Below, in pieces: positions 21,891-30,588 of a stretch of DNA of 64,000 nucleotides. Origin of the DNA: Phialophora verrucosa. Lineage: Eukaryota; Ascomycota; Eurotiomycetes; Chaetothyriales; Herpotrichiellaceae. The notes below the pieces were generated by a model, which did no database searches, was not told where the DNA came from, and was given only the letters and a program-made list of their open reading frames with translations. The translations under genes were made by a program, and so were the position numbers. Each line of letters starts with the position of its first letter. The stretch's first letter is position 1. The stretch spans positions 1,488,001 through 1,552,000 of the forward strand of contig MSED01000005.1 in NCBI GenBank assembly GCA_002099365.1, given 5' to 3'.

Positions 21891-24689
21891 TCAAGCCCCC
21901 GACGCCATCCGGGCCCACGGCTTAAATCCCGTGGCCGAGCTTTCATAACACCTCATCGACACTTTCCTTGACGTTCCAGCCCTAGGACCTCTCGAGGCTC
22001 GATGCTTGAACTTGTTACTGTCACTGTTACTCTCAAGGTCATTGTATTCCTTGTCTCCTTGCCGCTCCGAAGACAGGACGGCGGCGTCTGCATGTCGGCC
22101 CTTCGATTCTGCGTGGCGGCGGTCATTGGGCAACCAGAACGGTCTTTCTGGAGGTAGAGACTGGAGAAACGTGACCTTCGCCTTGATTTCACGGTCGAGT
22201 TCTTCGTCTTGCGTAAGGAGGGAGGTGATCTGGGAGTCCGTAAAAGTGGCTGATTCTGACGGGCAAGACGAAGAGCATTCCACTTCGGACTCTGTAGTCC
22301 TGGTAGCAATGTTGGTCTCAGATCCTCTTTTTGACGACCCTTCCTCATCTCCACGAAACAAAGCAAAGACACCTTGTTCGTCTCGGGTGTGGGATTGACT
22401 CCATGCCGCGACCTGCTCTGTCCTCTTCCGGCGGAAGGTATCGCTCCAGAGCAATTGCCTGGCAACGTCTTCACCCTCCACCTCACTGACTCGTCGGAGG
22501 ATCCATCTCAGGAGCGTGGCGGGTGTGCCTTGCTCGCCGTAGCGCGTCACACCCGCATGCCATAATGCTCTTGTAATCGTGGATTGGATTGGTACTCCGT
22601 GTTGGCAAAGAAAGAGATAGCACCAGTAGACTCTGCGGAATGCGGCTCGAGGAGTAGCGACTGGGGTTGTAGCGAAGGATATTGCAAGATCATGTAACAG
22701 GTCGATTATTTGTTCCCTGTGGGGCGGACTGGATGTGCTGTTGATGGGAGGCCCAGACAGAGAGCTCGCCCTCTCAGCAACGGACCAAGCGCCCAGATCT
22801 GTCAATTTTCCGCTTCCCCTGTGCAGCGTTTCGTTCGCTGACGGAACCGAAGACTGCGGCATTCTCAAAGCCTCCTTGACCACTGTGTTGTTCTCCAGAA
22901 GGTGGCATACAATGCCAAATGACTTGGTGCTTTTCTGGACCATTCTCCGCAACAGAAGTTTGAAGGCAGGAAACCCGTAGCTCGCCCTGTTCAGGGTCTC
23001 CGATAAGGCTTCGCTGTGGCCAAAGTGCGCGTTCTGGACCCGCTTGTCAACCATGCTCGTGCTGATGTGGGAATTGCCGCCGAAGAAGGAATCCTCGCAG
23101 AAGAGAGAAAGTCGGGTCAGATATCGAAGAAGGAGATCCCGGCTGGGCAGAGCTAGATTACTGAGTTCAACAACGGCAAGACGAGATGTATCCATTTGAG
23201 AGCCTGATATCGAGGTGATGAGTGCCTCGAAGGAAGTGAGAAACCGGAGTCGGTCTGATAAGTTAGTAGAGGTTCTCATATCATGGCAGAGAGCCATCTC
23301 GGTCCATGCAAAAGCCAATAAGCGCTGATTCGGCGATAGAGTGCTTTCAACAGATTGAAGTGAATCCCATATATTTTTGGTCAGCCATGCATTGTAATTT
23401 CTTGACCCCAAGACAGCCAAGGTGCCGCACCAATGATGCCACATGAACCTGTAACGCATTGTCTCTGTTTCCGTGAAAAAATTGAGCAGGATTTCGGTTG
23501 TGTGCGCCAACAGCAGGTGCAGAGTCTCTGGGTTAGCCCGCATTAGCCGCTCTGCAAGTGCCTGCCCGTTCCTCTTGTTGTGAGTTCGTTGGCCAGGCTG
23601 AAATTGGAGCTGATCACAGATAAGCGGACCGATGAAGGAAATATCACCCTTGGGGCCCCAAGGCAAGAGACGCCACGCCATCTTTCTGCACCAGGCCAGG
23701 TGAGATTGAGTGACGAACTTTGAAAAGAGTTTGGACAGCATTGAAGCTCCCAGATCCGTAACGTGTAGGACCGCTGACCGATCCAAAGATTTTAGAATGC
23801 TGCGCACCAGGTATAGTTTGACTCTCTCCGTCTCATCTCTCCAGGAAATACCATTCAATTGTAATGTGGTCGCGTTTAGCACCACGTCGATGATTTTCCT
23901 TGTGTCGACAATGCTGATAAGCCCGAGTTTAGTAGCGGAGCAGATCGATTGACGGAGGATGGGCCAAGAGGCGCGATCCCAGCGACGAAGCACTGTGGCA
24001 CGTATCAAGTCTAGAATGAAGGATGAACCGGGAGGATGAAATACAGGGTCGCTGATGTAGGCGGCAATCGTGTGCACATGACGGTCGCTCAAGTTCTTTT
24101 CCAGGACATGAGTAAGTATCGCGGATCCAACATGCGCATCGGCCAGTAGACTAAACCCTTCGTCCATAAGCCAGACCTTGACCTCGGTCAGTGTTTGACA
24201 GCGGGACAGCCCTCTGGCCTGCTGATCGGATATCGCTCGCGGATTGTACTGCACTGATTCGACCTTAAGTTGCGCGGGGTTCGGCTCCGGGTTCTTCGTC
24301 GGGACTGGGAGTGGGAAAAGCCATGATGGCAGGAGTCGAGAAGAAGTGGCTACCAAGGAATTAGCAAGGCACCTCCAGGGCATGTCTGAAATCATACCAG
24401 AGGCTGCTCCAGTGTCCTTGGGCTCTCCCCACCAAGCTGGTTTGTTCGCAGAGCTCCCAAGCACGATACATGGGTCGATTGAGATGCCCCCGTTGCTGGC
24501 GTAGGCCAGACTGGTATTCTTCCTCTTAGCAGCACGTCTCTGTGCCTCCAATGGGCCTGGCACGCTGCTGCCATAGCGCTTATTGTGCCAGAAGCGATTG
24601 AATGAATCTGTTAGCAGCGCATCCGAGATCCAGACAAAAGTTGGAAGTTGGCGAGAGGTACAGCTGGCTGCAGCAAGGCGTCTAGTCAT
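21891..24689 (-). CDS. Large hypothetical protein, possibly organelle-targeted
   Basis: Single uninterrupted frame of 932 residues, with coding-like composition throughout. The N-terminus MTRRLAAASCTSRQLPTF is basic and Ser/Ala-rich without acidic residues, which would suit a mitochondrial targeting sequence. Most of the protein (about residues 150-740) reads as successive amphipathic helices with Leu/Trp/Arg-rich blocks (ILTHVLEKNLSDRHVHTIAA, FILDLIRATVLRRWDRASWP, EILLNFFTETETMRYRFMWH), reminiscent of helical-repeat organelle expression factors. No PPR or other repeat consensus is clear. The C-terminal 150 residues are polar, with SESEVECSSSCPSESATF and charged segments, and are probably disordered. 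No membrane segment is evident. I do not recognise the family; the helical-repeat idea is inference. Confidence 0.75.
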   Translation of the reverse strand: MTRRLAAASCTSRQLPTFVWISDALLTDSFNRFWHNKRYGSSVPGPLEAQRRAAKRKNTSLAYASNGGISIDPCIVLGSSANKPAWWGEPKDTGAASGMISDMPWRCLANSLVATSSRLLPSWLFPLPVPTKNPEPNPAQLKVESVQYNPRAISDQQARGLSRCQTLTEVKVWLMDEGFSLLADAHVGSAILTHVLEKNLSDRHVHTIAAYISDPVFHPPGSSFILDLIRATVLRRWDRASWPILRQSICSATKLGLISIVDTRKIIDVVLNATTLQLNGISWRDETERVKLYLVRSILKSLDRSAVLHVTDLGASMLSKLFSKFVTQSHLAWCRKMAWRLLPWGPKGDISFIGPLICDQLQFQPGQRTHNKRNGQALAERLMRANPETLHLLLAHTTEILLNFFTETETMRYRFMWHHWCGTLAVLGSRNYNAWLTKNIWDSLQSVESTLSPNQRLLAFAWTEMALCHDMRTSTNLSDRLRFLTSFEALITSISGSQMDTSRLAVVELSNLALPSRDLLLRYLTRLSLFCEDSFFGGNSHISTSMVDKRVQNAHFGHSEALSETLNRASYGFPAFKLLLRRMVQKSTKSFGIVCHLLENNTVVKEALRMPQSSVPSANETLHRGSGKLTDLGAWSVAERASSLSGPPINSTSSPPHREQIIDLLHDLAISFATTPVATPRAAFRRVYWCYLFLCQHGVPIQSTITRALWHAGVTRYGEQGTPATLLRWILRRVSEVEGEDVARQLLWSDTFRRKRTEQVAAWSQSHTRDEQGVFALFRGDEEGSSKRGSETNIATRTTESEVECSSSCPSESATFTDSQITSLLTQDEELDREIKAKVTFLQSLPPERPFWLPNDRRHAESKGRHADAAVLSSERQGDKEYNDLESNSDSNKFKHRASRGPRAGTSRKVSMRCYESSATGFKPWARMASGA

Positions 24690-25186
24690 AACATTGGGGC
24701 AACCAGGAATCAGAAGGCGCGCACGGCATGAGGGACGTGCTGGACTCGGAAAGACAATGTTATCTTGAAGCTGGACAATGCGACGAGGAGCAGGCGATTT
24801 GGAGAAGCAGCTTCTACCAGTAAGTGTGTACTCCGCCGTAATCTGCTAGTGTAGATTATTTCTCCCTTTGTGCATAAGAAATTACAAGATTTCTTGTTGC
24901 TACTCGTACACGCGATCATTTTCTTTGCATGCTTCCTTCTATCAGTTGCCCATTTTCGCCCTCTCATCCAGTTGAACGCCCTAAGTTCGTCGCGATTGAC
25001 ATAGTCTTATCATGAATCAAGAACTCCGCACCGCCGGGTATCTCTCTGTGACGCTGCCGTGCTATCGTCCTTGCCTCTTATTCTGTGCTCGTGAAGGTTC
25101 GGTACTCAATGTTAGTATACATGCTCCTGTCGTTAGTTAGTATTACAAAATATACACAATACTTCACCCAGGCCACAACCCCCAAT
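24690..25186. other. Intergenic, promoter of the 932-residue orphan
   Basis: About 500 bases between two minus-strand genes. It should contain the orphan's promoter and the DUF1996 gene's 3' end. A TACTCGTACA motif lies at 24901-24910 and a TACTCCGCCGTA-like sequence near 24829. No gene is seen. Confidence 0.45.
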
Positions 25187-27215
25187 CTATCTCGACGTGA
25201 GGAAGACCTCGCGTCCTCGAATTCTGAATACTGTCGTAGCTGCTGCTGTTGCAGAGGACTCGGTCGACGGCGGTTCGCTTGGTTGATCGGTTGCAGAGCC
25301 AGCTATCTGGGTCACGGTGACAATTGCAGTAGCAATTTCTACCGTCTGCGAAGTCTGGGGTGAGGTACTAGATGTCGGAGGCGGGCATTCTTGTATTGAA
25401 AAGTTCGCATAAAGGGAGCATGCGAACGAAGCGCTGGCATCCAGTGTCGTTGGGGTCGGAAAGACGTCGCTGTTGCTGACGTTGCCGGGGAAGGCGCTGG
25501 TAATGGTTGTGAAGGTTGTGATCTGGTAATCTGGTTGTTGGCTTATCGAACTCAGGACAACCGAATTCGTCACAATGCTGCTTGCTGCAGTCTCTGTCAC
25601 GGTAATCGACTCGGTGATGGTGCTGGCCACAATTCCAGTTTCTGACGGCATCGTGCCAGAAATGATTGTGGTATCGGTGCCTGATGATTCCATGCTTGTG
25701 GGCACATCTGAATTGGTTCCAACTGTGGACGGAAACGAGAGCCCCGATGTCGCTGACAGAGAAGGCGTTGGGTTTAAAAGAGTGACAGTGACAATAGAGA
25801 TTGCCAGGCTTGAGTCTGTCGTTGAAGCCGAAGTCGTAGTACTCTCCAACAAATATGTGCTCGAGGTCGACATGTCGCTTGATAAAGTCAAACCCGTAGT
25901 AGCACTGCTCTCTGAGGAGTAAGTGCTCGACGTTGCAGGGGCGATGAATGATGAGGCCGCATCCGAAATGCCAGGTGTGTTAGAGCCGAGCGGACATATA
26001 ACTTGGGGAGCTGGGTCAGGTCCACTCGATATTGGATTACACCCAGGTAAAGCACTCAGCAGACCGTGGACAGGCTCATCGAAGACCAAGGGCTGCTCCA
26101 GGCAATCCCGTGGGAAGTTGACATTGTCGCTTGGAGCTAGGGATGAGCAGGCACCAACAACTCCGCCATTGTCGGTGTAGAGACAATCTTGAACCGCACT
26201 TGTCTGTACATTCATGTCCCAACCGTTGAGGAAGTCACCGTGGAAGCCATAGCCGGTGGTATCTCCGTTCGAGAAGACAAATTGACCGCCAGCAGTTTGG
26301 TCAATCGAGTTGGTCATGTAAAGGACCCTGCCACCAGTAAGCCTTGTACCTCACTGGAGGAGGCATAGAGGCGGCTTACTCAAAGAATAGACCGGGAATC
26401 GGAACAGGATGAGAAGGCGGACATTCGCCATAGTCGATTCCTGACAGATAATCAACGTGCGCATTGTTCTCGAGATAAAGGTTGACTCCATCCCAGCAGG
26501 ACTGAAAGTTCACCTGCGCCCGCATGCCGTTCGTGCAGTCGGTACGAAACATGTAGTGTTCTTCTGGAATATCATTAGCCTCGTTTATGCAGCGGAAGCT
26601 TACCCTATCGCAACGTTAGCATCTGGACTCGCTAAGCCGTGGGTTGGAGGACACTACCTGTCGGCCACCGGCCTTGTGTTCAGATATGTCAGGGTTGTCT
26701 CGTCGTAGGATCTGAGACGGCTGTCGCCTGTAAGCATCTTAAACCCGGGTGGGAATGGTACTGTATTCGAAGAGTCTCCTCCTCGTCCTGCTCGGATGAT
26801 AAGTACAAGTATGGAACACAGTCGACGGTCACTTGCCAACGTAGTACACCGTCATCCCATAGTTGGGCACTTCTTCGAAAGTGCCGTCGGCGTGAGCGTA
26901 GTATAGCTGAGGTGTCCAGTATGCTGATTTGTCCGCTTGGACTTCGCACGAGGAGCAACTGGAAGATTGCAAGGAATTGAAGTCGGAGTTTTGGTTGACG
27001 TCTGGCGGATCAGCAATAAATTCTTCCTGGCGGAAAGTCCACTCACTGCTTCCTCCTGCAAACTTGTGTACATGTCCCGACACGCCGCCAGGATTCAGTA
27101 TTAGGTCCACCCGAGCTGTTTGAGAAACACTGCAGGCCATGCGCCAGTAAGCGATCGAGAGGCTCGGCTGCAGCAAAAGTGGCCAAGCAATTGAAGTAAG
27201 AAGTTGACGCTTCAT
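25187..27215 (-). CDS. Secreted DUF1996 protein with Ser/Thr-rich tail
   Basis: Predicted extracellular or wall-associated protein of unknown activity. Four exons: 26837-27215, 26658-26787, 26380-26604 and 25187-26327; 624 residues. A signal peptide is clear (MKRQLLTSIAWPLLLQPSLS, cleavage near residue 20). The DUF1996 domain follows (about 21-340): WRMACSVSQTARVDLILNPG, GVSGHVHKFAGG, CEVQADKSAYWTPQLYYAHA, VPFPPGFKMLTGD, HYMFRTDCTNGMRAQVNF, QSCWDGVNLY, FSNGDTTGYGFHGDFLNGWD and CLYTDNGGVVGACSS. The C-terminal 280 or so residues are Ser/Thr-rich and probably O-glycosylated, with two Cys-containing blocks. No GPI-type hydrophobic end is present. Intron 1 has a GC donor, forced by reading phase; introns 2 and 3 are GT-AG (53 and 52 bp). 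The frame is open upstream to 27653, but the signal peptide sets the start at 27215. Confidence 0.88.
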
Positions 27216-28562
27216 ATCGAGAGTAACCGATAAGGAGCGGGTGGGCTGGAAGAAGGGGTGAGCAATAAGACGAGGAATAGGACGCAAAGATCCTGGAGTG
27301 GGAAGAGCACGAGCGTATGTCGGTCGGGAGAAGGGTTCCAGTCTTTTGTACACAGCATTCAAACATTCGCATTTGAAGCTCACCCTGGGACACACCTTGG
27401 GGGAACAGGGCTCTGAGACACTAGGACAACCCATCGATAACCTCTTCGTGGAAATGAGGCTGAACTCTAAGTCAAAGCATTCCGGGCGAGTGTGCCATGG
27501 GCCAGGCGGTCGGCGTCTGCGACCCATCCTTGCTCCTAGCTCGCTGGATTCTTGTGACCAGGCACAGCTCGCCAGATCCGGACCCGGCCTTCGACGAAGC
27601 TGGCGCAAATCAAGGGCGACACTCGAGTCCTTAGTATTCAACATCTTGGGCATGCGCGTTGGCTGAGCTTCGATTCAGCCGAGAGAATCGCTTCAAGTGT
27701 GCCCGCCTGTGGCCGGCCGAGCAGCTCACGAGCACAGGGTCGATATTGCGTGCACCAAGTGTGGAGCAGCCGCCACAGTCCCCAAATCCGAATAGAGGAG
27801 ATCTGGACCCAGTACTTCGTATGTATGCAAAAACACGCTTGACGTCGCCACTGCTCGTGGAGTGTCTGTGGCCGACGCCCCCGCCCGGACAGCCTCCAAT
27901 TGGCGGTCGAAGGAAGACTGAAGATTGCGTATTGCTCGTTCAGTCTCGGGACGAGATCGACCGTGGAGGTTGCTGCGGTGACGGAGTAATCATCTGCTCT
28001 TTATCAGAGGTCAAACAGGTGTTTGTTGACGAAAATGAAGACACTGGAGGGTGTGTGGCGTCAAGCTAAAGCTCTGGGGCCAGAAGGGGACCCTTCTTGA
28101 ATCTTTACAAGCGTATCAATTTAGCTGTGTGATTGGGTGAAAGCCATTCAGCCAATTTCTCCCGATCTCGCCTAATCCTCGCTTGCCCCAGGTGGAGGGT
28201 GGCAGAGGCCAGGATTGCGTCTTCGATCACTTCAATCTAGCGGACAACCTCGAGTACCGAGTAGACAGTACTCGTATGTACTGTCTACACGCGATAATGA
28301 CATTCGTTCTATCTCTCCGCCATCTTTTGCCTGGGTTGGTGTCTGCCTATATAATGATACAAACTGCAGATTATGAAGCTGCGCGCGGAGGGCAGAATGT
28401 TGGTCTGCGAGGTGACACCGCGGTCCTCCGAACGCTTCGCAGAATGTAATACGGGGAGCTTGAAAGCCTCAAAACCTTCTCACCCCCTCCACAGAAAAGT
28501 GGAAGAACTAGTGGCTCTGGCAATTCTTCATTCTCCGCAACAGCCTCTCCACGCGTCAATGA
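27216..28562. other. Intergenic region with a perfect hairpin
   Basis: 1.35 kb upstream of the DUF1996 gene. The first part should be its promoter. The open frame continuing upstream of the DUF1996 start (to 27653) is probably 5' UTR. AGTACTTCGTATG at 27811-27823 and a hairpin at 28261-28288 are the only structured elements. Frames of up to 136 codons on plus have no family signal. Confidence 0.45.
28261..28288. repeat. Perfect 11-bp inverted repeat (hairpin)
   Basis: GTAGACAGTAC, a 6-base loop TCGTAT, then the exact inverse GTACTGTCTAC. The arms embed the GTACTCGTAT variant of the recurring intergenic motif. It lies about 275 bases downstream of the stop of the barrel gene, in a non-coding stretch. 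It could be a terminator-like RNA hairpin or a protein-binding palindrome. Confidence 0.8.
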
Positions 28563-29468
28563 CTATTCAACATGGTGTAACTTGACCAGGAAAGAGTCCT
28601 CCTTGTTCTGGGGCAGCGTGATGGCCGAAATCTGCGTTGTCGCTTCTACAAATGACGGGTCGTCTTTGGCCTTTTCGAAGTCAGCTTTGCTTCGCCAGCC
28701 GAAGACGCCAGTCAATGTGATGGCTTGGTTGCCGGGTACGTCCGCGTCCGGAAGTGGTTCCAGAACTGGTTGTCGAGTCAGCCATCTTCCAGTACCCAAG
28801 TCCCTCTCAATACTCACCCCAGCCGCATGCGTACCCTGTGCAGGAAGTCTGCGTGGCGCAGAATTTTGCAAGGTGAAGGAACGAATCTTCCAGTGCCGAC
28901 TTTTGCTGTTCAGATGCCGCAGCCGGCAACTTGAACGAGTGGAAGGAAGTGATTGCAGCTTGGCGGGCACTAATAGCATCGGGCGTAAAATGTGCATGTA
29001 CTGATCACTCAGTCACCTGCCTCGACGCCGGTTGGCTCCAAAGGATACGTTGAACTTACTGACAAGTGGTGGGCCGGCTTTAAAGTTCACTACATTGGCC
29101 ATCTCACCGCTCATGGTTCTGAAGGCTTCGCTATTGACCAGATCCTGGTGGTACTTGACATCTTCCCAATCTTCTACCTGTCAGCACCCGGGGAGGCGGA
29201 TCGTCTTCAAGGCGATGAAAGCCTTGTTCGGGACCTTACCGACTAGCACGATAAGAGTACTCGGTTTTTCAACTTTGACACCCTTCCGAAATCAGGCATG
29301 TCTAATCAGACATGGAGATAGACTCACCCAGTAGGCACGGACGAAGCCTTTCGCCTGCTTGACAGTCTGAAACACCTTGTGCAGATTCTGGATAGCCGGC
29401 GAGTCAGGCTGTGTAAGGTCAACACTGGAGAGAAGGTTGAACTGTCCGAACTCAGTTGCGACAGGCAT
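28563..29468 (-). CDS. Tandem dimeric alpha/beta-barrel (Dabb/ABM-like) protein
   Basis: Small cytosolic-looking protein of unknown activity. Four exons: 29328-29468, 29060-29177, 28818-29000 and 28563-28765 (introns 150, 59 and 52 bp), giving 214 residues. The fold is inferred from two similar halves. The first has MPVATEFGQFNLLSSVDLTQ, then AYWVEDWEDVKYHQDLVNSE and FRTMSGEM. The second has GNQAITLTGVFGWRSKADFE, then AKDDPSFVEATTQISAI. A beta strand followed by 'W-x-S-x-x-D/H-x-F' and a helix is the pattern of antibiotic-biosynthesis-monooxygenase and stress-response barrel domains. No catalytic residues can be assigned. It is divergent from the Zn2Cys6 gene starting at 30589. Each junction was chosen to keep the frame; intron 1 is long for this window and least certain. 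Confidence 0.68.
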
Positions 29469-30588
29469 AATAGAATCTAGTTGGGGAAGGGAGACACTCC
29501 TATATCCAACGGTGCTTGGTGTGGGAAGGCGGAAGAGACAGACTGGGCAGACGCTGAGATCTTGTTACTCTTGTTACAGGCACGAGACGCGCTTCGTGAT
29601 GGAATATATACTTCAGGGTATTCCACGAGAAATCGAGTCAGATGGCTCCCAAATGAAGGATGCAAGGCCAGACAGATCGGTCGGATTCCGTCGCTCTGCT
29701 TACCTCCTGCCTTCGTGAGAAATTCGTGAGGATCGATGGCCACTCTCCAAAGTCGACTGCGCAGTAATTCCGGATTGGAATGCCGCATGAGTGGACGATC
29801 CTTTTCAAGTCGGGGATCCGACGTGATGTCTCGAAGACCGTAGCTTCATCTTGTCAAACGCACAGTGACTGGGAGTAAGTGTGCTCAGCATGGCGTCGTT
29901 CGGAGAGCAGTCTTACCAGCCTAAACTGCCGCTGGCGTTCCAGCAACAAGGGACTCAGTGGACAAGCCCGGGCAATATTATATGGCGCGAGTCTTCGAGC
30001 TATTCGCACATGTCGCATCCAGGAGGCCCGCGTCAAGCTCCCAAGAGCGGGAGCTAGCGTAGCTGAGTCAGCACGGTTTCCACGACTGCCGTGTGCGTGG
30101 GCAGCTGGAAGAGACAAAAGTCGTCGGCTGGAGGGTATGAATTGAACCGGCCAGTCAGATCATGTCGCTTTCGGTTTCGGGAGAAGCAGGTCGAGGTTGA
30201 CATCTCTGGGCAGCCTGCCCGCAGACCCGCACGTGCCTTACCTATCGTCGTGGTGGTGCTATCAGGCAAGCCTCTCATGCAACTCATCGACTTCGCCCGA
30301 CATCTGACTTCTAAAGGTTCCGCCCGAAATCGCCTCAGCCCTACGTTATTCCTCTTGCATCCCATATTGTCTCGATTCGATACTGCGTCGCCTCCCCTCT
30401 GCGAGGGCGCGTCGATCTGGCCTGCATTGGGTCGCCATCCGTCTTACCCCGTGCGCGCCCGTGCCCCGCCACCGGCCCACTGGATTTGAGGAGACTACGC
30501 AACCATTGATGCGACACTAGAAACCTCTCCTATATCTGCCGCTGTCATCTTAACCACGGTCGCGGGTCTCACGACAATTCGGCGCGCC
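29469..30588. promoter_or_regulatory. Divergent intergenic region (barrel protein / Zn2Cys6 factor)
   Basis: 1.1 kb between divergent start codons. It presumably holds both promoters. The last 100 bases before 30589 are pyrimidine-interrupted 5' UTR-like sequence. No coding region or repeat is recognised. Confidence 0.4.

Noticed and set aside
27213..27653. Upstream in-frame extension of the DUF1996 exon 1
   Set aside because: The extension has non-coding composition and would bury the signal peptide; the Met at 27215 begins a proper signal sequence.
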